NCBI RefSeq assembly: GCF_021347895.1
Contig: NC_067113.1
Location: forward strand, 43,873,474-43,937,473
DNA: 64,000 nt
Reading direction: 5' to 3'
DNA from: Acanthochromis polyacanthus
Taxonomy: Eukaryota; Chordata; Actinopteri; Pomacentridae
Part shown: in pieces, positions 1 to 12,505 of the stretch
Layout of the letters: each line of letters begins with the position of its first letter
How positions within the stretch are numbered: position 1 is the stretch's first letter
Notes under the pieces: generated by a model
Databases searched by the model: none
What the model saw: the letters and a program-made list of their open reading frames with translations, nothing else
What the model was told of the DNA's origin: nothing
Made by a program: the position numbers and the translations under genes

Positions 1-2540
1 TGACGGCACTATAATGTTGTCACAACTCACAGAAGACATTTCTGAGTTCTCTTTCCTCATAGTCATGGTTATGCTGTTTCCACTGAGGTGCAGGACTTGA
101 TGCTGCAGTGAAAAATGAGCCCACAGTGAGTAAAAATATGACAGGAGCAAAAAGCGCAGAAAAGCTGCCTGGAGTTAGCGGGGTTAAATGTCCTCCCCAC
201 GAACAGAAAGGCTCATTACAGACCTTTAGGTTCATGTACGACATTCAGAAGCACCACTGAAGTGGAATTACTGTGATTGGCAATCCGCTCTAATGAAGTA
301 TCTGGTCCCTCCATGCTGCATGTCAGCGTCATGCTCAGGGATTTAAAATAAAAATCACTGGAGTGTGCTGTGTTCATGCAAGTGAAACAGAATTCAGGAG
401 GCAGAGGGGTGGGGGGTGGGGTGGGGGGGCGCTTCTGGATGCTCCTGCATGTGTGTGTCTGTGCATTTTATTTTGATTTGTTTAGTTTGTGGTGAGTGCA
501 TCTGTGATCTGCTCGCTGCTCTTCCAAGCAACCTGGCACAGACACTCAGTCTGTCTGTGTGTGTTTTACAGGTCTTTAAATATTCCTTTTAAATTCATAT
601 ACTCTCTTTTTTCCTTCATGATCATCCCACCACTGCACCCTACACATGCATGCTTGCAGATCATATATATATGGCATCACATATAGATACTGTAGCTTCA
701 TTAATGGACCTATAGACTTGATTCAAGTAGTGTGTGACTGTGCACACACGTGTCTGCCTGTGTGTTTTATATGCTTCAGTAAATCCCTCCAGTCTCACTG
801 CTCTGCTTTCCCCATGACAACAGTGAGTCATTTTTTTTTCCTGTGGCTTACAGGGACACACTCACACACACACAATTCTTGTGTAAATAACTGTCTTTTT
901 GTGTGCATGTTAGGAGGCTGAACGCCCAAATATCCTCGTGCTCTGGCATAATGTTAACACAACTGCTTATGGAATTCCTCTCCCGTTCTTAATTAAGAGC
1001 ATCACAGTGCTTCTTCATTTTATATTCAGATTTTGTAATGCCTTCTAACAGAACTGCTCAGTTCCTGCAGTAGTTTGCTAAAATATGCAGCTCTTGTAGT
1101 AAAAACGGACTCCGTAAATAGCTAAACATACACGCAGGTACACGTAATGATTCTACAAATCCAGTGATAAAACAAGTTAAGTGCAAATAATCAGCTCTGG
1201 AGAATTGTAGTGAATTAACCTCAGCCTGTAAGGAGACAATTGAGGGGTTAGTGTCATGGTATTCTATTGGTTTTGAAATTTTGACCCACGTTTTGTCTCA
1301 AAAATCTGAATGTGAGAGCGTAAATCTGAGAGCCAGAGTTTCGCAAGTGCACGGAAGCAATCTGAAAGCAAAAACATGCACTCAGAATGCATCAAACGGC
1401 AACAGTTTTGAGCAAATTTGCATCTGAGCAGGGGCTATTTGAGAGTGACGGCAAGGTATTGAGGGAGATCTGAATATAAAATGAAGAAATAATGCTCTCA
1501 AACTAAAAGGCCAAGCTCTTAAATTAAACAAGAAGGTGATTCTATAACATCAAACATAGAAGCTAGTGTGTTAGGATATATGACTTCATTCCAACTGTCC
1601 TTTCATGCACATGAAAGAGCTTCATTCAAAAAATATTTTCATTCATCCACTTCTTCTGGAGCCTCGTCAGATTAGCATAAATGCCCAATATTGCAGTGTT
1701 AAATTTATCCAAGGATGAGTCAGACTTCAAAAGCTTCACAATGCTCACTTAAAAACATCAGCTACTGTAGGGACTCAGAATGTGTTCTTTTTTATCTGAA
1801 CTAGCGGTGGTTTTCTATGAGTGGTACACAGATTGTTTTTGCACACAAGTCTGGGATTAAACAAAGAGAACTAAAACACCCCAAACACTTAATGTTCTAT
1901 TTAACATAATGTTGTACGCGGAGGAGGGAATATCGCCTAAAACGATTAGCAGACAGTTGTGTACATAATACTAGACTTGACTGCTGATGGGAGAAATTTG
2001 CACATGCAATCAATAATTATGGTGAATTCAAATTTGGCAGCGGCTCTGTGGAACAGGCTGACCTTTGTGCCACTGTAACTAGCATGGATGTGGGCTACTG
2101 AGACAGATCGAGACAGACCAACGCTGGCCCAGAGGGAGGACAGACACTGAGGTCGAACAGAGGGCACGCAGGGAGAAAAAAAAGTGTATGAGTGCATGGA
2201 TGAATGACTAATATGTGCATGAAAGTTGGCCTTCTGTCTGCACATGTTGCAGCCACCTTGCTATGCGACTAAAGGAGGTCATGATGGAAACGTGTGCAGG
2301 TGCTATTGAGGATTCACAAACTTTACAGGCATCCATGCTCTGAATCCTGCCTCTTACTGCCACAACACCACCACACAGGCACTTTATTTGCATTGACAGT
2401 CAATTGATTGTTAATTAATAGCACTGTAGGCTAAAAAATGTATTTTAAAAAAAACCCCACAGATTCATTGAGAAAGGTCAAGCTAGGTCAAAATTAACAA
2501 TAAAAAAATATTTATCCCAACAGTTTTGACACTGAATATG
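1..2540. other. gene-free stretch, window start
   Basis: No reading frame resembles a known protein and no paired splice sites frame an exon. It contains short CA/TG runs (around 730-870), the G4 tract at 406-429, and AT-rich sequence. A segment at about 2,290-2,390 (TGCCTCTTACTGCCACAACA and neighbours) resembles 5,170-5,205 just after the tandem array, suggesting that the duplicated block may extend slightly beyond the three units described. Confidence 0.5.
406..429 (+). other. G-quadruplex-type tract
   Basis: Four G runs of 4, 6, 4 and 7 are separated by single T loops. This fits the G4 pattern with minimal loops, in an otherwise AT-rich gene-free region. No function is implied by the sequence alone. 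Confidence 0.6.
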
Positions 2541-3598
2541 TACATTAATACACCGATAGATTCACAATTATGACTCTGCTGGTTGTCATAGATAGCAGAA
2601 ATGGAAAAAAAAGATTAGAAGAAACTTTGGATATGGATGTAAAATGAATGATATACCAAGAACTTTCAGAAATGATTAAAAATGAAAATAGCCTGTCCAC
2701 CCATTTTCACCGTATTTTATTGCAAATTTAAATTTGAGGTCATGTTTCATTGAAATATGTTAACAATAAAAGCCTAAAATTTTTACTTTTAATTCATATC
2801 ATGCCCTTAATTCAGAATCTGAAATATTGAACAAGTAGATTAAACAGTCTCTAATTATGGATGAGTTGAAATATGAAAAATAACTCAAAAATCTAATGAA
2901 AACTCTCACCTTTGAGCTCATAATAGTAAAAAATTGATAATGCAGAAGCCAACTTGTGATATGTTCTGAACCATATGCAGCTGCATGCCGCAATATTTCA
3001 AAATAAGACATATAGAATACTTTTTAATAGAAAATATTTGGTCATTTCTGAAGCAGTGGCATGTTGAGGGCAAGGAAACATGCAGGTGTCAGTGCTTCTT
3101 TTCTTTTATTTCTTTTGCTAAACACATATGCTATTGAGGAGGAAGAGGTTGAAAATGTATATCCATGCTAATATAACAGACCACAGATTTACAACTACCA
3201 GTCCGCTGAGTGTCACAGATCCCAGGAACAGAAAAGAATTAGAAGAAACTTTGAATTTTTAAAGAGATGTCTGTGAGATTTCGGATTATCAGGCACATTC
3301 CGAGATCATAAAAAAGAAAAGAAAACTGCCCGTCGACCCACTATCAGCACATTTTTTTCGCACATTTTAATTTGGAACCATGTTTCAACGAGAACATCTC
3401 AGGAGCCTCAAATTTTCAGATCATGCCATTAATTCAAAATCTGCAATATTGGACAAGTACATCAAATGGTCTTTAATTATGGATGAGTTTTGCAATTTAG
3501 GGACACATTAATGGAAAAAAATTGAAAATGCAGAAGTAAAGCAGTGATACTTTCTGAACCGTATGTAGTTGCATGTCACACTCAGAGAATATTTTTAA

Positions 3599-4384
3599 GG
3601 CAAGGCAAATTTATTTATGCAGCACATTTCAACAAGAAGGAGATTCAAAGTGCTTTACAAAGACATTAAGAACAGAGGATGACGATTATTAAAAGAAAAA
3701 CAAAAGAAAACAAATATGAAATCATTTAAAAAAAAAGTCAGAACAGTAAAGAGATCAAAACCAGAAGTCAGAAAACAAGGGCTGTTTAAAATAACTGTCA
3801 TAAAATAAGAGTTAAAATAACTGTTAAAAGTAACTGTCATAAAATAAGGTTTAAAATAATTTAAAATACTTTAATCAAAAGCAGCTGAGAACAGGTACGT
3901 CTTCAGAATGGATTTAAATGTGCTGAGTGTTTCAGCTGATCTACAGTTTTCTGGGAGTTTGTTCCATATATATGGGGCATAGAAGCTGAATGCAGCTTCT
4001 CCGTGTTTGGTTTTTACTCTAGGAACTACTAGAAGATCTGATCCAGATGACCTGAGTGGTCTGGGTGGTTCATACTGAGTCAGGAGGTCTCTGATGTATT
4101 TTGGTCCTAGACCATTTAAAGCTTTGTAGACCAGCAGCAGGACTTTAAAATCTACCCTCTGAGTGACAGGAAGCCAGTGTAAGGACTTTAAAACTGGAGT
4201 GATATGATCTCTTTTCTTGGTCTTAGTGAGGACTCGGGCAGCAGAGTTTTGAATCTGCTGCAGTTGTTTGAGTGTTTTTTTAGGTAGACCTGTAAAGATA
4301 CTGTTACAGTAATCAAGCCGACTGAAAATAAATGCATGGACTAGCTTTTCCAGGTCCTGCTGAGACAGGACCTGGAAAAGCTAG
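3599..4384 (-). mobile_element. interspersed element inserted in tandem unit 2 (retroposon-like)
   Basis: Begins GGCAAGGCAAATTTATTTAT, with CAAAGTGCTTTACAAAGAC about 45 bases on; this is a very common teleost repeat end. It continues with sequence familiar from dispersed fish repeats (CTTTGTAGACCAGCAGCAGG, TACAGTAATCAAGCCGACTG). Deleting it restores an uninterrupted tandem unit: AGAATATTTTTAA joined to TGTGAAATACTT matches AGAGTATTTCTAATGTGAAACACG in unit 3 (about 4,968). It is probably in minus orientation, with its 3' end at 3,599. The far end is a 19-bp hairpin (see separate entry). No clear target duplication is visible. Exact family unassigned. Confidence 0.65.
4341..4384. repeat. perfect 19-bp inverted repeat at element end
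   Basis: The left arm CTAGCTTTTCCAGGTCCTG (4,341-4,359) and right arm CAGGACCTGGAAAAGCTAG (4,366-4,384) are exact reverse complements around a 6-base loop. The right arm coincides with the 5' end of the inserted element, as a short 5' inversion (twin priming) or template-switch fold-back would give. Confidence 0.85.
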
Positions 4385-5215
4385 TGTGAAATACTTCAAA
4401 ATCAATGGCAGGTGTCAGTGTTCTTTATGTGGAACCTCTTTTAATATTTCTTTAGCAAACTGTATATGCTCCTGAGGATGTCACTGAAGAGGTCAAAAAA
4501 TGTAGAAATGTGTATTTATGGACAGATGACAATAGCACAGATTCCAACTGTGAGTCTGCTGTGCATCACAAATGCCAGAAACAGGAAAGTATAACCGTAA
4601 AAGTATGGATATTTAAAGTGGTTCTAGACTGATATATCAAGCAAGAGAATTGCCCGTCGACCCACTTTTAGGATATTTTTTCCGCACATTTAAATTTGAG
4701 GTCCTGTTTCGTCGAAAATATCTCAGGAAATGTTCAGAATAAAAGCCTCAAATGTTCACTTCTAATTCATATCATGCCATTCATTCAGAATTCAGAAGTG
4801 GATCACATAGTCTTTAATTATGGGTGAATTGAAATGTGAAAAAAACTACATCAAAGCCGTCTCAAAAAATTCCATTTTTGAGCCCACATTAATAAAAAAT
4901 GTCAAAAAACAACTTATGTTTTCAAAACCATATGTTGTTGCACAGCGAAACAATACAAAATAAGGCATATAGAGTATTTCTAATGTGAAACACGTGGTAC
5001 TTTCTGAACCAATGGCATGTTGGGAGGTAATATGTGTAGGTGGCAATGCTTTTGACCACCGGTTTGTATTTCATTTTAGGTTATTTACGTGGCACCTATT
5101 TATTATTTCACACATGCTATCGAAGATGCGCGGACTTTGGAGAATCACACTCGCTTTTGGGTCCAAATTCTGCCTTTTACCGCCATAAAAACACCACAGC
5201 CACACAAACCACATG

Positions 5216-7896
5216 GAGCCCAGCAATACTAGGTCAAGCTGTCTGTGTGTCATTAAAAATGGATAACCGTTTGACTGGCCGAGCTGCTGTGTGTTGCTGT
5301 GAGGCGGTTTTTATTGGCGCTGCCACTGAGGAAATAAGAAAGTCCCTCCATCCCTCATCCATTTTGGGTGAGTCATTGGCAGGTATGAACAGGAGATTAG
5401 ACTAATGCGTGAGAGTGAGCGAACATCTGTGTGTGTGTGCAGGAGAATGCTTTAAAGTGTGTGTAGTGGTGTGGTAGTGAATGTGTGTGTGTGTGTGTGT
5501 GTATTACACTAATCTGTTGAAACGGTGAGTTAAAGGTAGAGGAAGAGAACCTGAGAAATTAAACTGAGATGGAGGATGAGCCGTTTAATAGAGTTTTCAA
5601 AATGGGGCCAAGAGGGAGAAAGTAGAGTGCAGAGAAGATACAGGTAAGCTGCAGAAAAGATTCACAGGAGGAGGAGCAGCCATGTGTGGATGTGAAACAC
5701 AGGCTGTGATAGTGTTGTAAAATGAAGAATGTGATCATGAGTAGGGAGACAGGGAAGCCTTAAGTGTCCAGAAAACGTTTACAGCTCAAAGTCAGTTGTG
5801 AACCTCTTGTAAATCCTTATGGTGAATAAAAAAAAAAGTGTTTATTTAATCCACACACTGAAGCAAACATACAATTATTGTGCTATATTACATGATTCAT
5901 CTTCTACTCACAGCTTGAAAAAATGTTTCTTTTTTCTGCTATATGGCTTTGGTTACTGTTATTTACTTTTCAGATCAGATCGATAACTTCGGTGAATTAA
6001 TATATAGGAAAATGAAACAGAAAAGTGGCTATATACTAAAGATGCTAATGATCTATCATTAGTAATCAAACTAATTAAAATATTCTTACCGATAAGGCGG
6101 AAATTCAAATGATTTTTACTCCTGAATATTAATTATCATTGTGCAATTTGTGCTTAGAAGCTAAACCTGGCTTTTGTTTGTATATCAGTGGATATTACGG
6201 AGCAGTTTGTGCTCGACTGGCTAACCTGCTGTTTATTCTTGTCATTTGCATAGAGCAGTCGTGCACCGCTACATGTACCTGCTGTACAATGAGCTGAGAC
6301 TGCTGTGGATTCTGTTTGTATTGTACTCTCACATTGGGGCTCCTCTCACCCGCAGGTTTAATTTGTTTTGGTGCCAACTTGGCAAAGATGGCGTGTTCTT
6401 TCTACGCTAAATTGGTCATTTCCTCATGCGCCTGGCAGTGAACAGAGGGAATGCTTTCTTCTTGAAGTGCTTCTGATTGTCCAAATTATTTCAATACTGA
6501 CTGTGACAGTGCCTTAAAAAACAAATCCACGATTTTGTAATTAACATCAAAATTCCAATCGGACCTTTAATTGGACCTTAGTGTTTTATTATTATTGGTG
6601 TTGTTTATATCGTTGCCCACACAGGACTGAGAAGCAAGATTGTGTTATTCTCACTTGCGTTTCGCCCTCACTTCACTGCCTATTATTGTTTCTACTGCCT
6701 GGAAAAATTAGAAGTATCACAAAACAGAACAAAGAGGAAGGAAAGTGAGAAATAAAATGAGCTGTAGGAGAGTCAGACGGCGAAAACAAGAAGCCAGTAA
6801 AATCCCAGTCTGGACCGAACAGCGTCTGCAGGCGCTGCAGCAAGGTCATGCATCTCTCAGCTAAATTTAAATCAAACAGATGTATTCGAGAAGAAATCAG
6901 TGTCCAAGAAGGGATGGAAAACCGTCGCGCACACTGCTCTGAGAGGAAGTGGGCATGAGGGATGGAGAGGCTGAAACAAAAACGAATTGAAGGAGGGAAA
7001 ATGGAGATGAATATAAAGCTTCCTCGTGTCTCTGTCGTAGTAGTTTTGACTCATCTCGACCCGTGAAATCTTGCAACTGTGCTCAGGACAGAAATAACTA
7101 TCCATCGTCATGATGTGAGAGGAAAATCAATCAAGTGGATGACTTTCAAAAAACAGAGGATTATGGGAAGCACGTAGAAGAATCTAATCTTATATATAAA
7201 ATACAAACAGCAAACGTGTTCCAACACATACGTGATCAGTTTGGGGCTTAATAAGCATTCGTTTTGTGTCTCACCAAGTGCTTACAACACAACTTCAGGA
7301 AGCACTAGTGAACAACAATGCGATAAAATCAAAGCAGCAAAAAAGACATGTTCTGAATTAGTCCTCCCTAAAAACAATGTGTTTATATCCACCCAGACTT
7401 ACTTAAATTATTTTATGAAATAAGGCTTCATAACTGCAAAAAATATACGGCATTCTTAGCTCTGAAATGCTGAAAAGGGTGATTGATGGCTTTTATAAAA
7501 TGAGAAAATTAACTAATAGTCTGTGAGTTTGTTTCAGCTGAACCATTCAGGTTAGATGTAAAATCACATTCTCTACCTTTTAGGACATAAATAGTCAGAA
7601 AATTATCAAGGTAAATTGGTCATGTTTCTATACATGCAGCATACTCATTTTTGCTGCAAATAAACACTGAAAATGTGTCTCTAGAAACTACCGCTGTTGT
7701 ATAATTCCACTAAAAATGATGCAAGTGAACTATTACAATTTACTGGAGAGGTTAATTGTAACAGGCACATGGTTAACTGTCAAACATGCTAGAAAATCAA
7801 TTTAATTGTAATTTATTTAATACAATCCTACCTACACTATATATCACAGGTGAATACTATATGTGGATCTATCCATGGTAGAAGGATATCTAGACA
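5216..7896. other. gene-free stretch
   Basis: No gene or recognised repeat apart from a short TG array at about 5,484-5,502. Base composition alternates between AT-rich and mixed. Nothing here could be supported as an exon. Confidence 0.45.
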
Positions 7897-8485
7897 TCTT
7901 TTCAACCAACCAACCAGCCAGCCAGCCAGCCAGCCAGCCAACCAACCAACACAACCACATCGAACCAACCAACTCCCAAAACGAACCCCAACCAACCAGC
8001 CAACCCACCAACAACTAACTCTCAACCCCGACACCAACCAGCCAACCAACACAACCACATTCAACCAACCAACCAACCCAACCACATTTAACCAACCAAC
8101 CAACCAACCAACCAACCAACCAACCAACCAACATTTAACCAATCAACCAACCAATCAACACAACCACATTTAACCAACCAACCAACCAACCTTTAACCAA
8201 CCAACCAACCTTTAACCAACCAACCAACCTTTAACCGAACCAACTAACCTTTAACCAACCAACCAACCAACCAACCAACCAACCCACCAACCAACCTTTA
8301 CCCGAACCAACCAACCTTTACCCGAACCAACTAACCTTTAACCAACCAACCAACCAACCAACCAATTAACCAACCTTTAACCAATCAACCAACCAATCAA
8401 CCAACATTTAACCAATCAACCAACCAACCAACACAACCACATTTAACCAATCAACCAACCTCAACCCAACCAACCAACATCCATC
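7897..8485 (+). repeat. (AACC)n tetranucleotide array, ~0.6 kb
   Basis: Runs of CAAC/CCAACCAA cover nearly the whole interval, with embedded higher-order variants: ACAACCACATTTAACC recurs at about 8,050, 8,085, 8,160 and 8,430, and CCTTTAACCAACCAACC recurs at about 8,190-8,350. Both strands are open for about 100 codons (NQPT repeats on plus, GWLV repeats on minus) purely because of the tetramer. It starts with a CCAG variant (7,912-7,940). Confidence 0.95.
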
Positions 8486-8699
8486 ATCCATCTATTAAAT
8501 CTAAATAAGGACACAGTTGTTCTCTAAATCCTAGTTTCCAGGGATGATGCTCTTCCTGGATGAAAACATCCACATAGCAACTTAGCTGCAGTAGTAAGTG
8601 GAAGTACCTTGTGATTGAGTAGGAGACAGAAAATATAGCTGCAGAGCATCATCAAGAAAATGTTTCTGGTCCACCCAAAAAGCACTGAACCCATAAATG

Positions 8700-8935
8700 C
8701 TGAACAGTTAGATTAGATCACATTCAGCTTTGTTGTCACTGCACAGAATACAAGTAGTAAGACAACAAAATGCAGTTCAATATTTAACTAGAAGTGCAAA
8801 AGCAGCAGTAGAATGCATTATTTATAGTATTTTATCTACAGTATAAACAGAATTAATAGTATGGACAGAGTAGATATAGGTAGAGATAAATAGTGGTAAG
8901 AGGAGTATAAACTGTATAAACATTATTAATGGTAC
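8700..8935. repeat. probable interspersed repeat fragment
   Basis: The stretch with TTGTCACTGCACAGAATACA, GACAACAAAATGCAGTT and AGAAGTGCAAAAGCAGCAGT resembles a dispersed teleost repeat known from memory. There is no second copy in the window to prove it and the boundaries are unclear. The surrounding 8,486-9,889 shows no gene. Confidence 0.4.
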
Positions 8936-9889
8936 GATTTGTAAGAGTTATTTTTTAAATCCTACAATGTTTTTAGAATCAAATTTGCATGATATACAAA
9001 ACAATCCAATAGATCATTGTTTTACAGCACATTATTTCATTTGTCCTCTCAAGAAAAGCATTGGTGCAACTAATAACATTAATTATGGCTCTGCTCAGTT
9101 TACTACAGTTTTGCCAACGAGACACTGAGTCAGCATGAACAGCAGCTTTGCTTTGGAGCTGACTCGCTAAATCACAACTTCTAATGACACAACTGGATTC
9201 AGATCATGCATCTCTCTTCTACTGAATATGGGCACAAATGTTTTTAGAATTTACAGTAGATGTTCCAGTTAAACTTTAAGCTGAGTTCCAAAGGACATGT
9301 AGCTCACCATGCTCATAAAACATTCGTGACTCCGACAATGAAATTCTTAGATTTCCTTCGAGGTCCCTGCGTGGCAACATATATATCAGAGATTATTATA
9401 AATTGGGGTTTACATGTGACATAAAACATGAAAAACCTTTAGATGTAGACTCTCTTATTATAAAACTACACTAACATTTGCAGACTGGGTCAATATTTGA
9501 ACCCCTGTCTCCTGCGTCTAAGCTGAAAACGTCACCTCTGCCCTGTTGTCATGCTCAGTAAAGAACACAGTACAGCCTGCATTTAGAGTTGTCCTGGACT
9601 CTGCAGAAAAATTCAACTCAAATGATCCTTCATGAAACTGAGCTGTAATAATTCACTGACACTAAATAAACCTGCACAGCCTGAAGCAAAGCGTGATTTT
9701 CTGTCCTCCCGGGTGGATTCTGGCGCCAATCAGCAGGTTTTCTGTCATATCGAGGTACGCTTGAAGTAAAATAAGATAAAAATCTGCCACTTTTACACAA
9801 TACTCATCTCTTTCCACATCTGCTGTAGAGTTAATAAAGTTGAGAATCGTATTATTGCAAATTACGAAACCAGTAGTTACTGTCTATAT

Positions 9890-10953
9890 CAAGGGTGTCA
9901 AACTCATTTTAGTTCAGGGACCACATTCCAGTTTGATCTCAAGTGTAAAATCACAGCATAATAGACAAACAGAATGACAAAAAATGAGACAAACGACATA
10001 TGACGAAACAAAAAAGAGGAAAAAATGGACAAAAACGAGACAAAAAATCACACAAATGACACAAACGAGACAAAAATTGCAAAAAAATTCTAAAAACATG
10101 ACACAAACAACTAAAAAAGACAAAAAATGGAAAGAAAGAAAATATAAAAATAAAGCACAAAATTACCAAATCGAGAAATGAAAAACAAAAAATGAGACAA
10201 ATGACAGAAAACGAAACAAAAGAGACCAAAAATTTAATTAAAAACTTATAAAGAGACAAAAAAAGTGAACAAAAACAATACAGGAAGTTACACAAATGAC
10301 ACTGAGACAAAAATGACAAAAAAGAAACAAAACAACAAATAAAGCAAAACACAAACTGACAAATAACAAAAACACAAGCTAGACAAAAAGAAAAACAAAA
10401 TGATAAAAACATGAGACAAACGACTAAAAAAAGACAAAAAAACAAAACAAAAATTACAAAAATAAGACACAAAATGACAAAATCGAGAAATAAAATGACA
10501 AAAATTAGAGAAATGACACAAAACAAAACAAAAAATTTCAATAAAAACTTGAACGACAAAAATCGAACAAAAACAAGTCAAGAAATTACACAAATGACAC
10601 AAACGAGACAAAAATGACAAAAAGACAAAAAAAGAAACAAAATGACAAAGATGACACCCAAAACACAAAATGACAAAAAACACAAGCGAGACAAAAAGGA
10701 AATATAAAAAGATAAAAACATGAGACGAACAACAACAGAAGGACAAAAAAACTGCAAAAGCAAGACAAAATATTACAAAAATGAGACACAAAAGAACAAT
10801 GGTATTGTACTTTATGATTAAAACATCTTGTCATGGTGTAGAAATTTACAATCTGCTTTTAATGTGTTCTGTGGAATTTTTACACTTTGAGGGCCAGATC
10901 GGACCCTCTGGAGAACCAGTTTTGGCCCGCGGGCCGCATGTTTGCTGTCTCTG
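9890..10953 (-). mobile_element. hAT-like non-autonomous element, copy 1
   Basis: Flanked by the perfect 8-bp direct repeat GTCTATAT (9,882-9,889 and 10,954-10,961), the target duplication size of hAT elements. The left end is CAAGGGTGTCAAACTCATTT. The right end reads GGCCGCATGTTTGCTGTCTC, the inverted start of copies 2 and 3. The interior (about 9,960-10,790) is a degenerate minisatellite built from GACAAAAATGACAAA-type units. It keeps the opposite strand open, producing spurious Phe/Leu/Cys-rich frames of up to about 200 codons. There is no transposase. It is inverted relative to the other two copies. Confidence 0.85.
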
Positions 10954-10961
10954 GTCTATAT

Positions 10962-11229
10962 CTTTTATGCATTCGGCATATTTAACTTGCATGCCGAAGT
11001 CCACCCAGGCAGTCTAACCTTTCGTGATACCGCAGGAATATTCAGTTTGTCCTCTGACCCGGAGCATGTGAAATGTCAAGCAGTGACAACAGATTTAGGT
11101 GGGACGAACGCAGGCCCACAGCCAGCAAAGCAGGAAATCCGGGCAGGCAGACGAGCTTTGTCCAAGGCACTGACATTTTGGGGATGAGAATGTGAAATAT
11201 TGGCTGACATTTGTGCTTGGGGAGTGTGC

Positions 11230-11276
<47 letters not shown>

Positions 11277-12239
11277 CATGTCCTCGTGAGCGTGCACGTG
11301 TGAAGATGAAGTAGTTGTGTGAGGCACAAGCCTGCGAGCGATGAGGAAGAAAGAGTGAAGAGGAAGGGGAGTAGATTTGAGCAAAAACCAGGCTGTTGCT
11401 TCATCCCTGCTGTCTGAAAAATGCCTCGATCAGCCCACTTTCTGTACATGTAGAGGACAATTTAAGAGATTACTTGGCATGTTCGTGATCCACTGCAGCA
11501 TTTCCACAGTACTACAGGAGAGATCAGTGCAGTTTTATGCCATTGCAGTAAATAACAGTGTCCATTCTGTTTAGCTGATATGGTGATTTCTGACATTTTT
11601 GGCTTGTGAGCCCGAAAACTAAAACAGTATGCTCTTGTAAACCCTCCACTGCAGGTTCAGGCCTCTGTTTTCCTTCATATTTTGTTTTATGAGATTATTA
11701 AGTTTTACAACTGGAAAAATAGCAAACATTGATAGAGAGGTTTGGTAAAATAATTATGCTTGTGTTTAAGAAAATTGATTAGTTTCTCTATTAATAATTA
11801 TCTAATTAAAATACAGTGATTTTCCAAAGTCAAAATCCATTTAATACCCTTAGCTGAATGTTATCATAGAAATGTCTGGATTTTTTTTCAGAATGTGTCA
11901 TATTTTAAAAATGTCAAAAAAGTATTACATTTTGATTGAACAGTTTCATCTTTTGAATAAAAAGAAAATATGTGTGAAATGAGGATTCCTTTTAAAAAGC
12001 GTTTAGAAACATTTGCAAAGCATAGGAAACTTCATATAAATGTTAATTTTCTTTGAATAAATGGAAAATCATTGGTTATTTAGAATTTCAGATTTTTATT
12101 TTATTATCATTGTTATTGGACATTCACTGTCTAATTTTGTAGCTGTATTTATATTTTTATATATTTCAAAAATATGGAAAAAGAAAAAAATAACATTTAA
12201 AAAATTACATTAAAAATAGGAATACATTTGATACAATTA
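10962..12239. other. gene-free stretch with (TG)21
   Basis: Holds an uninterrupted (TG)21 at 11,231-11,272 and AT-rich sequence after about 11,600. Long frames over the TG array are simple-repeat artefacts. No exon seen. Confidence 0.5.
11231..11272 (+). repeat. (TG)21 microsatellite
   Basis: Twenty-one uninterrupted TG units, followed by CGTGCATG. Capable of Z-DNA and likely polymorphic. Confidence 0.95.
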
Positions 12240-12242
12240 TGT

Positions 12243-12505
12243 TTGAAAGAAAAGCCCGAAGATAACATTAAATGAACCAGAAATACAGTCCAGACATTGT
12301 TAATGTGCTAAATGACTATTCTAGCTGGAAACGGCGGATTTTCCAGCAACCATCACTCCTGTGTTCTAATGCTACATTGTGTTAGCTTACTGTGTTGAAA
12401 GGCTAACTGATGATTGTGCAGTTATGTTATCACATGAAGAAAAGGGTGAGTATTCATGAAAAACATGGAACTGTCTGGGTGACCCTAAACTTTTTCAGTG
12501 TAAAT
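12243..12505 (+). mobile_element. MITE family A, copy 1 (5' part degraded)
   Basis: Shares with 18,766-19,060 the blocks AAATGACTATTCTAGCTGGA, CAGCAACCATCACTCCTGTG and TTCTAATGCTACATTGTGTT in the same order. The inverted copy is at 34,681-35,041. It ends GTGACCCTAAACTTTTTCAG, a degenerate version of the family terminal repeat. Confidence 0.75.

Larger units (their letters stand above)
2545..5130. repeat. three diverged tandem copies of a ~0.6 kb unit
   Basis: The same order of landmarks recurs three times. First comes a GACTCTGCTGG/CCGCTGAGTGTCACAGA/GAGTCTGCTGTGCATCACA start (about 2,570, 3,200, 4,550). Next is a (CGTC)GACCCACTTT..CACATTT block (2,695; 3,330; 4,655). Then come ATCATGCC(A)TTAATTCA (about 2,800; 3,420; 4,770), TCTTTAATTATGGATGA (about 2,850; 3,470; 4,810) and TTCTGAACCATATG (about 2,965; 3,555; 4,925). 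Units are about 2,545-3,180, 3,181-4,534 (interrupted) and 4,535-5,130. Units 2 and 3 share the string GCCCGTCGACCCACT. Unit 2 is split by the inserted element at about 3,599-4,384. No coding content is recognised. Confidence 0.75.

Noticed and set aside
7837..8173. Overlapping frames on both strands (NQPT and GWLV repeats)
   Set aside because: Both come from the (AACC)n array, which has no stop in these phases.
9951..10791. Minus-strand frames of 202 and 167 codons rich in Phe, Leu, Cys and Val, looking like membrane proteins
   Set aside because: They are translations of the minisatellite inside a hAT-like element with proven ends and target duplication. Matching artefacts arise on plus in the other two copies (53,949-54,627 and 61,349-62,155).
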